A DNA stretch of 58,076 nucleotides from a bacterium. Its GTDB lineage: Bacteria; Cyanobacteriota; Vampirovibrionia; Gastranaerophilales; Gastranaerophilaceae. A program made the translations under genes and the position numbers. The stretch is from assembly GCA_017652265.1 (NCBI GenBank), contig JAGCBH010000042.1:1-58076 (forward strand), written 5' to 3'. Shown piece after piece: positions 30,951 through 38,673 of the stretch. Position 1 is the first letter of the stretch. Each line of letters begins with the position of its first letter. The notes under the pieces were generated by a model. That model saw only the letters and a list, made by a program, of their open reading frames with translations, made no database searches and was not told the origin of the DNA.

Positions 30951-32248
30951 CCGAATGTCTTGAATGAATTCTGAACGTTATTACTGATAACCTTTTTAAC
31001 GGATTCATACTCCGTTTGCAGTGTGTTGTGTTCCGTATCAAGACGTTTTAGTTGTAAATCGTAACGTGAATCTAATCTTTCTAATTGTTTTAGATCATTA
31101 GTATATTTTGCTTCAGCCTGAGCAATTTTAGTTTTATCCTGAACTTCTTGGAAGCAAGTATCTTCGGAGATAGAAACTTTTTCAAATCTGTTTTTGATTT
31201 TGGAGAAACAGTTGACTATAAGTTTTCCGTCTTTTAAATACTGTTCAAATGTATGTGCATCGCTTATAGGTGATGTACCTCCGACACCTCCTGATTCATA
31301 AATCCAATGTTCAGGATCTGCAAGAACATCCGCAAGAGTGCCTGTGTAACTGTAAAATCCTGAAGATAACATTGCGTAGAATAAGTTTTCATAGTAGGAT
31401 ATTTCTGCTCTGTTACCCGGATCAAAGTTTGTTTTTATAGTTGAAAAATCATGCGCCAATGTAGGATAGGTCGCAGTCGGCTCATCGTGCGAATAGAAAG
31501 ATTCTGTTATAGCCTTTGCGTAGTTGTACAAATTCAATTGTTCCTGATTTGAACCTTCATAGTTAAGAATTTCTTCCGGACCGCCATTAAATTCTATTAC
31601 AACATAACCGTTGCCTATACCGCTATTATATGGCGGTGGCGGTGGTGTTGTTTGACCAATATTATCAGGATTATTATGATAATTAAATTCCCAAGGATGT
31701 ATACCTGTCGTACCGTTGTTACTTAAATAATAATCAGTTTTTCCTATACTTACGAAATATTTATCCCAAGCCTCGTGAATTTTTTCTATTATTTCATTAT
31801 GCTCTTCCGTTTGAAGAGTATCAGTTGCTTTTAATGTAGGGTTTACATCAGAAATTGAGTAGCCAGAACCATTTTTTAGGCCCCCGAGTACATTTCCTAA
31901 AAACAGATCCAGTGAACCTGCAGAATTAATAAATGCCTTTGCAACCTGTTTTTCAACCAAAACTTTGCCTTTAGGATCTGTTACGATATACTGCCTGCCT
32001 AAATCAATAACCTGAGAACAAGCAAGTGATGAGAATGATACATCAGAAAAACTTGCTGCGCCGTCTGCATATCCCGTCATTATTTGCAATTTTGTTGCCG
32101 CAAGTGCATTGTTATATTCATCCGTAATCTGTTCGGAACGATCTGCAAGACGTTCTTTTGCATAAGATACAGCCTGAGCGGTCTGTTCATTATCCGATAA
32201 CCTGGCCGTTATACTTAGTAATCTTGCTTGTGATGCTGCCATTCCCAT
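30947..32248 (-). CDS. 433-aa lineage-specific coiled-coil protein (MGMAASQARLL family)
   Basis: The start at 32248 (AAGGA 10 nt upstream) gives MGMAASQARLLSITARLSDN. The beginning (~residues 1-65) and the end (KQLERLDSRYDLQLKRLDTE, then VKKVISNNVQNSFKTFG) form heptad-like helices, while the centre is Tyr/Asn/Gly-rich with a PPPPP run. Helical ends flanking a variable centre recall flagellin, hook or type III needle-type proteins that polymerise through their termini. Proteins with this opening recur in gut Melainabacteria as far as I know. The function is not established. Confidence 0.65.
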   Translation of the reverse strand: MGMAASQARLLSITARLSDNEQTAQAVSYAKERLADRSEQITDEYNNALAATKLQIMTGYADGAASFSDVSFSSLACSQVIDLGRQYIVTDPKGKVLVEKQVAKAFINSAGSLDLFLGNVLGGLKNGSGYSISDVNPTLKATDTLQTEEHNEIIEKIHEAWDKYFVSIGKTDYYLSNNGTTGIHPWEFNYHNNPDNIGQTTPPPPPYNSGIGNGYVVIEFNGGPEEILNYEGSNQEQLNLYNYAKAITESFYSHDEPTATYPTLAHDFSTIKTNFDPGNRAEISYYENLFYAMLSSGFYSYTGTLADVLADPEHWIYESGGVGGTSPISDAHTFEQYLKDGKLIVNCFSKIKNRFEKVSISEDTCFQEVQDKTKIAQAEAKYTNDLKQLERLDSRYDLQLKRLDTEHNTLQTEYESVKKVISNNVQNSFKTFG

Positions 32249-32387
32249 AATTTTGGTCCTTTCATTTATAGGTTTACTTATCTTCCATGTCGGCAATATT
32301 TACATGAAACTTTAATTTTAATGACAATTTCTTTACAATTCATTACAAATTGTTAATAAAATAAATTTTCAGGTTTTAAGAAAGAAT

Positions 32388-32984
32388 ATGTTATGCACAA
32401 ATTACAATAATCAGCCGAATTTTAAATCAACAATTCAACTTGTTAATCCTGACACATACTTAAGGGCAATCAACAAGATTTACTATGATAGCAATGTTTT
32501 ATTTCCTTGGACAATTAAAGAAAGCAAACTCGCAAAAGATGTTTATACAAGAAAAATTTATGATTGTACTGCCGTTGGCATAACGAATGGTTTGACTTCT
32601 TTTTTGATGCATATATGCCCGACAGAACCAGCCAATTTTGATTTTGCACCCATAAAGGAATATCTTTTGAAAAAGATTGATTTTTTGCGCAATGATTATA
32701 TTCAGGGTTTTATTCTGGGTGGGAAAACAAATCCCAAAATTTCTCCCAGAAGCATAGAATTTTTTGATAATTTTGTTGATATATTAAAGAAAGAAGGTAT
32801 TCCTTATTCCAAATTTAAGGGCGGAATTTATGAAAATGATATTGCATATATTACAGAAAAGGATACCTGGTTCATAAGTAACGAATATTTTGAAAGATAC
32901 AAAAAAGACATAAAACCGATGGATGCTATAAAAGTATTTTTTGATGATGTTGAAATTTGTCCGTTGGACGAATTAAGTTGGTAA
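32388..32984 (+). CDS. CheD-like putative deamidase with N-terminal NFKS motif
   Basis: The 198-aa product has residues laid out as in the chemoreceptor glutamine deamidase CheD: Thr54, Cys60 (in IYDCTAVGITNG), His75 (FLMHICP), then FILGGKTN (111-112 GG) and a downstream FDNFVDILKKEGI helix ending in KFKGG. In CheD of Thermotoga, Thr is 6 residues before the catalytic Cys and His is 17 after it. Here the spacings are 6 and 15. No chemotaxis gene is nearby. The N-terminus NYNNQPNFKSTIQL carries the NFK-type motif. A deamidase role is inference from residue pattern only. The ribosome binding site is weak. Confidence 0.55.
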   Translation: MLCTNYNNQPNFKSTIQLVNPDTYLRAINKIYYDSNVLFPWTIKESKLAKDVYTRKIYDCTAVGITNGLTSFLMHICPTEPANFDFAPIKEYLLKKIDFLRNDYIQGFILGGKTNPKISPRSIEFFDNFVDILKKEGIPYSKFKGGIYENDIAYITEKDTWFISNEYFERYKKDIKPMDAIKVFFDDVEICPLDELSW

Positions 32985-32998
32985 TTCTTATGCGATTA

Positions 32999-33007
32999 TG
33001 TTATAAT
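32999..33007 (+). promoter_or_regulatory. Extended -10 promoter of glmU
   Basis: TGTTATAAT lies 23 nt before the glmU ATG with GAGGGA between. TTGGTA at 32978-32983 could be the -35 box. Confidence 0.5.
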
Positions 33008-33030
33008 CTGTGCATAACGAGGGACTAAAA

Positions 33031-34299
33031 ATGAACATAAAAACGGTTATATTAGCAGCAGGTAAAGGTACAAGGATGAAATCTGAAACTCCTAAAGTTT
33101 TACATGAAATTTTTGGCAAAACATTGTTAGGATACGTTTTGGATAGTGTAAAAAGTTTTTCCGATGAAGCTTTTGTCATTGTGGGGCACAAAGCAGATGA
33201 TGTTCAGAAATATATAGAAAAAAATTACACCTTCGCCCGCACTGTTCTTCAAAATCCGCAGCTTGGAACGGGTCATGCCGTTTCATTTGTCTGCCCGATG
33301 CTTGAGAATTATAACGGTTTAGTTCTTATTACATGCGGCGATACACCTCTTTTAAAAGAAGAAACACTAAAGAATTTTATTGATGAACACATAAAATCCG
33401 GTGCTGATGTTACCGTTATGAGCACAATTTTTGAAAATCCTTTTGGTTATGGCAGGATTTTACGCAGTAATAACGGCACTGTTGAACGTATTGTTGAAGA
33501 AAAAGATGCCGACAACACCCAAAAAGCTGTTAAGGAAGTTAATGCAGGGATTTACTGCTTAAACTGGCAAAAAGTTAAAAATGCATTTAGCGAGCTCAAA
33601 TCATCCAACGCACAAGGCGAATATTATTTAACTGATATTATTGAGTGGGCAAATAAAAAAGGGTTAAAGGTTTGTGCTTCAGTTTTGGCTGACAGTAATG
33701 AAATTTACGGAATAAATTCACGTTCAAACCTTGCAACGGCAACGGAAATTATGAACAGACGCAAGCTGAATGAACTTATGGATAACGGTGTTACGATTGT
33801 TGATCCTAATACGACCTGGATTAGTCAGGATACCGAAATCGGCGCAGATACAATTGTTTATCCGTCAACATATATTGAAGGCGAAAATAATATTATCGGT
33901 AAAAACTGTAAAATTGGGCCATTTGCACATTTAAGAGGAAATGTTAAAATTGCGGATAATGTTAAAATCGGTAATTTTGTTGAGGTTAAAAATTCTACAA
34001 TTAATGAACACACAAACGCATGCCACCTTTCATACATCGGCGACAGCGATTTGGGCAAAAACATCAATATCGGTGCAGGAACGATTACAGCAAACTATAA
34101 CCCGCTGACAAAAGTAAAAAGCAGAACTGTTTTGAAAGATAACGTAAAAATCGGTTCAAATTCAGTACTTGTTGCACCTGTAACAATTGAGGAAAGCGCA
34201 AATGTCGGCGCCGGAAGCGTTATAACAAAAAATATAGAACCTAATGCACTTGCTCTCACCCGCGCACCAATGAAAATTGTTGAAAATTGGGTTAAGTAG
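33031..34299 (+). CDS. glmU: Bifunctional N-acetylglucosamine-1-phosphate uridyltransferase / glucosamine-1-phosphate acetyltransferase
   Basis: This protein makes UDP-GlcNAc for peptidoglycan and LPS. The start at 33031 follows GAGGGA; the product opens NIKTVILAAGKGTRMKSETP (uridyltransferase loop). LGTGHAVSF and GYGRILR follow. The C-terminal left-handed beta-helix carries the acetyltransferase region CHLSYIGDSDLGKNINIGAG and ITANYN. At 422 aa it is about 30 residues shorter than E. coli GlmU, and the usual NYDG-x-x-K motif reads NYNPLTK, so the acetyltransferase end is slightly unusual. Both active sites otherwise appear present. Confidence 0.94.
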   Translation: MNIKTVILAAGKGTRMKSETPKVLHEIFGKTLLGYVLDSVKSFSDEAFVIVGHKADDVQKYIEKNYTFARTVLQNPQLGTGHAVSFVCPMLENYNGLVLITCGDTPLLKEETLKNFIDEHIKSGADVTVMSTIFENPFGYGRILRSNNGTVERIVEEKDADNTQKAVKEVNAGIYCLNWQKVKNAFSELKSSNAQGEYYLTDIIEWANKKGLKVCASVLADSNEIYGINSRSNLATATEIMNRRKLNELMDNGVTIVDPNTTWISQDTEIGADTIVYPSTYIEGENNIIGKNCKIGPFAHLRGNVKIADNVKIGNFVEVKNSTINEHTNACHLSYIGDSDLGKNINIGAGTITANYNPLTKVKSRTVLKDNVKIGSNSVLVAPVTIEESANVGAGSVITKNIEPNALALTRAPMKIVENWVK

Positions 34300-34341
34300 C
34301 CGACAGTCAAGTCAATGTCTTTATTCTGTTGCCATTTTTCA

Positions 34342-34350
34342 TGCTATACT
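34342..34350 (+). promoter_or_regulatory. Extended -10 promoter, leaderless start (YkgJ gene)
   Basis: TGCTATACT ends 6 nt before the ATG at 34357 with no ribosome binding site between. Confidence 0.55.
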
Positions 34351-34356
34351 TTTGTT

Positions 34357-35037
34357 ATGGCCGGTATTGAAGAACAGTTGAACAATCAAAAAATGCTTTA
34401 TCGTGAAATTTTTGTTAAATCGGAAAATGAAATCAAGAAACGATTTGAGGAATTGCGCCCTGATAAAATTTCAGATGATTTACTGACAAAATTTGCACCT
34501 GATTCTGACGGTGAAAACTGGCAAAAACAGTGTCTTGAACTTCTAAACGGTGAATTATCAAAAGAAGTATATGATAAAATGCTTGAAATTCTTGCATATC
34601 GTAAAATGTTTAAGTGTTCAGGCTGCGCTACCTGTTGTAATCTTGCGTGCAGTGAATATTCTTATGAAGAATTAAAACAAAAAGCGCAAAACGGTGATAA
34701 TTTTGCCGCTCAATTCACAAGTGTTTTTGTTCCGTACGAAAATATAAATGAAGCAAGAGCAATTTATCCTGAATATGTTGATTTGGTAACGGAAAAAACA
34801 GGCGGAAAAATTTATTTTTATCATTGTCCGAAGTTAACCGCTGAAAAACGTTGTTCTGATTACGAAAACCGCCCGCAAATATGCAGGGATTTTCCTGATA
34901 ATCCGCTGGATATTCTCCCTGAAAAATGCGGATTCTGCGCCTGGAAAGAAGAAATAAATCCGGTTGCACTTATGCTTCACAGTTTGATTGCTATAATTGA
35001 ATTTTATAAACAAAAACTTACAGAGGTAATGTCATGA
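34357..35037 (+). CDS. YkgJ-family cysteine-cluster protein
   Basis: I choose the ATG at 34357 (MAGIEEQLNNQKMLY) because a promoter -10 box lies just before it; the upstream in-frame extension would begin inside or before that promoter. The 226-aa product has a helical N-terminal part, then CSGCATCCNLACSEYS and, later, YHCPKLTAEKRCSDYENRP, ICRDFPDNP and CGFC, the Cys pattern of the YkgJ/UPF0153 zinc/iron-chelating family. Its biochemical role is unknown. It overlaps rlmN by 4 bp, so the two are coupled. Confidence 0.82.
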   Translation: MAGIEEQLNNQKMLYREIFVKSENEIKKRFEELRPDKISDDLLTKFAPDSDGENWQKQCLELLNGELSKEVYDKMLEILAYRKMFKCSGCATCCNLACSEYSYEELKQKAQNGDNFAAQFTSVFVPYENINEARAIYPEYVDLVTEKTGGKIYFYHCPKLTAEKRCSDYENRPQICRDFPDNPLDILPEKCGFCAWKEEINPVALMLHSLIAIIEFYKQKLTEVMS

Positions 35038-36059
35038 CAAAAACAATTTTGGCAGGTTTGTCGCTTGAAGAAATAGAAAAAATAACGGAAACTCTTGGAG
35101 CATCAAAATTCAGAGCAAGACAAATCCATAACTGGATTTATCTCAAATCCGTTTCAAATATTGATGAAATGACCGATTTATCCCTTGATTTCAGGAGCAA
35201 ATTGAAAGAGATTTCTGATGTTACCGATGTTAAAATTAAAGTTAAACAAATCAGTAAAGACGGCACAATTAAATATTTAATAGAATACCCTGACGGAGAG
35301 TGTGTAGAAACCGTCCTTATGCGGTTTGATAACAGAGCAAATTTGACGGCATGTGTAAGTTCACAAATCGGCTGTGCGGTAAATTGTTCTTTCTGCGCAA
35401 CGGGTAAACGAGGATTTATAAGGAATTTAAGCTATAAAGAAATTATTGAACAGGTTTTAACAATTCAGAGAGATACCGGTTTAAAAGTTACAAATATTGT
35501 ATTTATGGGGCAGGGTGAACCGTTATTAAATCTTGATAATGTCTTAAAAGCAATGGAAATTTTTAACGATAATTTCCAAATCGGTGCAAGGCGAATAACC
35601 GTTTCTACAAGCGGAATAATACCGGGAATTGAACGTCTTGGCGGTATTGAAATGCAATCCACACTTGCAATTTCTCTTCATAGCGCAATTCATGAAATAC
35701 GACAACAAATTATGCCGATAGAAAAAAAATATAATCTTGATGAATTGCATACTGCCCTGAAAAAATACATTGAAAAGGCCGGCAGACGTATCACTATTGA
35801 ATATCTGCTGATAAAAGATCTTACAGATACTATGGAAAGTGTTAAAGCGCTTGAAAAATTTATGCGGGATTTAAAATGTAATATAAATTTAATCCCATAT
35901 AATTCAACCGATGAAAACGGGTATCAAAAACCGTCAAATAATTCTGTCATGCGATTTAAGGCTTTGTTAGAACAAACAGGCAAAAAGGTTACAGTCCGCC
36001 TTGAACGCGGCGCGGATATTGATGCCGCCTGCGGTCAGTTAAGAGGAAAAGTTGTATAA
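35034..36059 (+). CDS. rlmN: 23S rRNA (adenine2503-C2)-methyltransferase / tRNA methyltransferase
   Basis: This 341-aa radical-SAM enzyme methylates A2503 in 23S rRNA and A37 in some tRNAs. The radical-SAM motif CAVNCSFCATGKRG (CxxxCxxC), the GQGEPLLNLDN loop and the C-terminal RLERGADIDAACGQLRG with the catalytic Cys are all present. FRARQIHNWIY matches the RlmN N-terminal domain. Length is normal. Confidence 0.96.
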   Translation: MTKTILAGLSLEEIEKITETLGASKFRARQIHNWIYLKSVSNIDEMTDLSLDFRSKLKEISDVTDVKIKVKQISKDGTIKYLIEYPDGECVETVLMRFDNRANLTACVSSQIGCAVNCSFCATGKRGFIRNLSYKEIIEQVLTIQRDTGLKVTNIVFMGQGEPLLNLDNVLKAMEIFNDNFQIGARRITVSTSGIIPGIERLGGIEMQSTLAISLHSAIHEIRQQIMPIEKKYNLDELHTALKKYIEKAGRRITIEYLLIKDLTDTMESVKALEKFMRDLKCNINLIPYNSTDENGYQKPSNNSVMRFKALLEQTGKKVTVRLERGADIDAACGQLRGKVV

Positions 36060-36067
36060 TTAAAGGG

Positions 36068-36091
36068 GGCTGAATGAAAAACATTCAGCCT
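36068..36091. other. Hairpin after rlmN
   Basis: GGCTGAATG and CATTCAGCC form a 9-bp stem with an AAAAA loop just past the rlmN stop. The following sequence (tcgcaatt) is not T-rich, so it may be a weak terminator or a 3'-end stabiliser. Confidence 0.55.
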
Positions 36092-36128
36092 CGCAATTGT
36101 AAATGCACATAATACAAATTTTATTTAA

Positions 36129-36812
36129 TTATGATTTTACATCGATTTTCGGGTATGTATTTATGTACTCGCCATCAATTTTGCCCTCCATAAATCTCCC
36201 TTCGCTATCGTATCTTCTATAATCACCTTTTGGGTTATTCTTATCGTCGATTTCGCATATATAAAAATTGGACAGGTTACCATCTCCATCACGATCAATT
36301 CCTTTGAGAGTGTTATTTTCATCATCATATTCCCATTCTTGCCTAAAATTCGCTCTTCCGGATTTATCATATGCTGTATGCATTACGACACGGCCTTGAT
36401 TATCATATATGGTTTTCGTAAAACTCAATATTGCACCCTCATAACGGGATATATTTAATACAGGTTTCATGTCACTATTATATACAACAGAAACATAGCC
36501 ATTTTCGTCATATTCAACAAATGTACCGTCTTCCTGTCTAACTTTATGACCTGCAAGTTCGGGATTTTGTTTTTTGTAGGCTCTTGGCAATTCTGCTTTA
36601 GGTATTGTGACTTTCTTCGGCGGAATATCTTTCTCGTCACAATTCAATCTTATTCCTTCTCCTGTTGCCGGATTTTCCTCCATACTATTGGTTGTTGTTA
36701 CCGGGTTAGAAGCAAAAAGCTGGATTTCTTCCGTATTTTCTGCTGCGCGTCTTGATTCTAAACTTCTTGTACTTTGATTCATTGTTACACCTAAAATTCC
36801 AAATACTGTCAT
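36129..36812 (-). CDS. 227-aa protein with YD-repeat-like strands
   Basis: The start at 36812 follows AAAAGGAGTATTAGA. The product opens MTVFGILGVTMNQSTRSLES, has a polar Asn/Thr/Glu-rich linker to about residue 60, then beta-hairpin repeats such as YDENGYVSVVYNSDMKPV, IYDNQGRVVMHTAYDKSGR and EWEYDDENNTLKGIDRDGDG, resembling single YD or YwqK-type repeats rather than a full Rhs protein. No signal peptide is obvious. Upstream lies the mini-ORF array, whose ribosome binding sites and first codons resemble this gene's own start (G at codon 8 in both). Confidence 0.6.
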   Translation of the reverse strand: MTVFGILGVTMNQSTRSLESRRAAENTEEIQLFASNPVTTTNSMEENPATGEGIRLNCDEKDIPPKKVTIPKAELPRAYKKQNPELAGHKVRQEDGTFVEYDENGYVSVVYNSDMKPVLNISRYEGAILSFTKTIYDNQGRVVMHTAYDKSGRANFRQEWEYDDENNTLKGIDRDGDGNLSNFYICEIDDKNNPKGDYRRYDSEGRFMEGKIDGEYINTYPKIDVKS

Positions 36813-36871
36813 TCTAATACTCCTTTTCATTTTTAACTAATACTCACAAATAATTTAAACTAATACTCAGT

Positions 36872-37028
36872 AAAAGCAGTTCTCCGCCACTACCGCTTCG
36901 CTGAACCGCGAACCGTAAGTTTTCCTCTCAAAAAACGTGACATTTAGTCACATTTTTTTCGGCAGAGTGCTGTCTAATACGACACTCAAAACTTTTGCTC
37001 ACGTACCTTATCGCAAAAGTTTCTCGGA
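36872..37028. repeat. Dispersed palindromic repeat, copy 2 (intergenic)
   Basis: This copy matches the ORF-borne copy at 8719-8836 at both ends and in the middle, but carries ~40 extra bases including the palindrome GTGACATTTAGTCAC. Its terminal stem AAACTTTTGC/GCAAAAGTTT differs from copy 1 at matching positions in both arms. It lies between the mini-ORF array and the 227-aa gene, in the ~880-bp gene-poor stretch 36813-37714. Confidence 0.8.
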
Positions 37029-37076
37029 CAAAAAGCAAAACAAACATACTGCAGTATAATAACCGCAAAATATTTG

Positions 37077-37130
37077 TTAACTTGTGTCAACACATCGTAT
37101 CTGAGTGCCGTTAAATTTTAATTTCTTCAT
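37077..37130 (-). CDS. 17-codon mini-ORF, array unit 1
   Basis: The frame reads MKKLKFNGTQIRCVDTS with a stop, preceded by AAAGGG 6 nt before the ATG. It aligns without gaps to units 3 and 4: M-[KT]-[KE]-[LI]-K-F at the start and D-[TS]-[CS] at the end. A TACTGCAGTA palindrome lies ~30 nt downstream. Whether it is translated is unknown. Confidence 0.4.
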   Translation of the reverse strand: MKKLKFNGTQIRCVDTS

Positions 37131-37186
37131 TTGATACCCTTTCATTTTTTGTAGTAACACTATGCATTTTTGGTAAAAAAAGACAG

Positions 37187-37240
37187 TTTACCTCGGCCGG
37201 CACAGCACATTACTGTGCCGGAAAGCCTGGTTTCTTCTAT
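37187..37240 (-). pseudogene. Decayed mini-ORF, array unit 2
   Basis: The same 54-nt window reads IEETRLSGTVMCCAGRG, with ATA in place of the ATG and AAA in place of the TAA stop. The segment GTVMCCA matches GVAVCCA of unit 3. On the DNA level it contains the perfect hairpin CCGGCACAG/CTGTGCCGG. Confidence 0.45.
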
Positions 37241-37329
37241 TTAATACTCATCCGTTTTGCTTAAAATAATTTAAACTAATACTCAAAACAGCATAACAAA
37301 TTTCGTGCAGACATACCTGCACAACGCGG

Positions 37330-37383
37330 TTAACATGTGTCGGCGCAGCATACTGCGACGCCGTAAAATTTTAATTCTTTCAT
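37330..37383 (-). CDS. 17-codon mini-ORF, array unit 3
   Basis: The frame reads MKELKFYGVAVCCADTC with a stop and a perfect-looking AAAGGG ribosome binding site. The hairpin GTGCAG/CTGCAC follows ~15 nt after the stop. Start-to-start distance to unit 4 is 117 bp. The peptide ends in ADTC as unit 4 does. Confidence 0.45.
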   Translation of the reverse strand: MKELKFYGVAVCCADTC

Positions 37384-37446
37384 TTAATACCCTTTTTGTT
37401 TTTCACCACAAACTCGTATAGTGCAGCATAAGCTGCACAAAAACAG

Positions 37447-37500
37447 TTAACAGGTGTCGGCATAGCCCGGCGCTATACTAACAAATTTAATTTTTGTCAT
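37447..37500 (-). CDS. 17-codon mini-ORF, array unit 4
   Basis: The frame reads MTKIKFVSIAPGYADTC with a stop and a GAGGA ribosome binding site. It is the first unit in the direction of transcription. The hairpin GTGCAGCTTATGCTGCAC follows the stop, as in unit 3 but with a different loop. Confidence 0.45.
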   Translation of the reverse strand: MTKIKFVSIAPGYADTC

Positions 37501-37658
37501 TTAACATCCTCATATTTGGCAAATTGATATTTCCCAACAGATATATAAAAACATTTGCTGTTTAAAAATTGCCTAAATTTGAAAATGAATTTATATAAAT
37601 TTTACATAATTCTTATATCAAGCCGCTTTTCAGCTTTACATTTCTTAATATTTTGTTG

Positions 37659-37687
37659 TTGTCATTTGCCCAAAACCATGCTAAAAT
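37659..37687 (+). promoter_or_regulatory. Promoter of mscL
   Basis: TTGTCA (37659-37664), a 17-nt spacer and TAAAAT (37682-37687) with TG one base before it. An AAAGGAG ribosome binding site follows. Confidence 0.65.
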
Positions 37688-37714
37688 CACTTTCAATGAA
37701 AAGGAGTTTGAATT

Positions 37715-38179
37715 ATGTGCAAAAATTTAGCTAAAGAATTAAAAGAATTTGTTTTGAGAGGCAACGTAATTGACATGGCTGTCGGTATAATTATCGGTGC
37801 AGCTTTCGGAAAAATCGTTGATTCTCTTGTAAAAGATGTAATTATGCCGCCTATCGGCATACTTTTAGGCAAAGTTGATTTTGCTAATCTATATTATCAA
37901 ATCAGCCCTAAAGGTGTTGAATACCCGTCATTACAGGCAGCACAGGAAGCAGGTGCAGTTACAATCAATTATGGTATGTTTATAAACACAATTATTTCAT
38001 TCTTAATTGTTGCACTGGCAATCTTTGCTTTAATTAAGTGTGTTAATAAACTTCAGGATTCAGTCAATAAGAAAGAAGAAAAAGTTGAAGAAGTTACAAC
38101 AAAAGAATGTCCTTATTGCAAATCTACAATTAACATAAATGCAACAAGATGCCCTAATTGTACATCTGAATTAAAATAA
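37715..38179 (+). CDS. mscL: Large-conductance mechanosensitive channel with C-terminal zinc ribbon
   Basis: The 154-aa product opens with [20 protein letters not shown], the first MscL helix, and has a second helix at ~90-108. The C-terminal tail holds [18 protein letters not shown] (Cys 132, 135, 146, 149), a zinc-ribbon extension found in some MscL proteins. The channel opens under membrane tension to release solutes in osmotic downshock. It has its own promoter and terminator. Confidence 0.95.
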   Translation: MCKNLAKELKEFVLRGNVIDMAVGIIIGAAFGKIVDSLVKDVIMPPIGILLGKVDFANLYYQISPKGVEYPSLQAAQEAGAVTINYGMFINTIISFLIVALAIFALIKCVNKLQDSVNKKEEKVEEVTTKECPYCKSTININATRCPNCTSELK

Positions 38180-38199
38180 AAATTTTATTCATTGTAAAA

Positions 38200-38229
38200 A
38201 ATCCCCGAAAATTTCGGGGATTTTTTTAT
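38200..38229. terminator. Bidirectional terminator after mscL
   Basis: AATCCCCGAAA pairs with TTTCGGGGATT, followed by a T-run; the opposite strand has an A/T-rich end for the convergent YhcH gene. Confidence 0.9.
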
Positions 38230-38672
38230 AAAGGCATTTTTACCACGACTTTTTTAACCTTTTCAGGCCGGGAAAATGCCACCTGCGGTTTATGAGCATC
38301 TGTCGGGTAAAAGAGTGCAAAATATCCTTTTTTCATAGGTAAAATCACTTTATTTCCCGTATCTTTTAAAAACATTACATCTCTGTTCTCGTCATACGAA
38401 TCTGATATTTCAAGTTCATTTGTAAAAGCGGTTTCAATTTTCTCTTCTCCTGAGAGCATAAACTGAATATCAATATACCTTTTATGTGCCTCAAATTTGC
38501 AGTTCTCATAAGGTTTAGTTGTATATTCGTCAACGTTTGCCCAAACGGACTTATCATCAACCAAATAAACTTTACCTGTCTGTTGTTGCGAATTGACATT
38601 ACGAATAAAATCAGCAACAAAATCGGGAATCTGCGGATAAACTTTTACGTTTTCAATTTTGTCAAATATCAT
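38226..38672 (-). CDS. YhcH/YjgK/YiaL-family protein (DUF386)
   Basis: The 148-aa cupin-like product shows CKFEAHKRYIDIQFMLSGEE and FYPTDAHKPQVAF, the conserved His-rich motifs of the family. Members include the EbgC beta subunit and sialic-acid anomerase NanQ/YhcH, so a role in sugar anomer or sialic-acid handling is plausible. It starts 1 bp after the pilin-like gene's stop, sharing an mRNA with it. No sialic-acid pathway genes are nearby. Confidence 0.87.
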   Translation of the reverse strand: MIFDKIENVKVYPQIPDFVADFIRNVNSQQQTGKVYLVDDKSVWANVDEYTTKPYENCKFEAHKRYIDIQFMLSGEEKIETAFTNELEISDSYDENRDVMFLKDTGNKVILPMKKGYFALFYPTDAHKPQVAFSRPEKVKKVVVKMPL

Positions 38673-38673
38673 T

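Noticed and set aside
36129-36812. Rhs-type polymorphic toxin
   Set aside because: Only two or three YD-like strands are present and the protein is 227 aa, without a toxin domain or Rhs core.
36872-37520. CRISPR array
   Set aside because: The repeats are degenerate, unequal in spacing and contain internal hairpins and ORFs; there are no identical 25-40 bp direct repeats with unique spacers and no cas genes.
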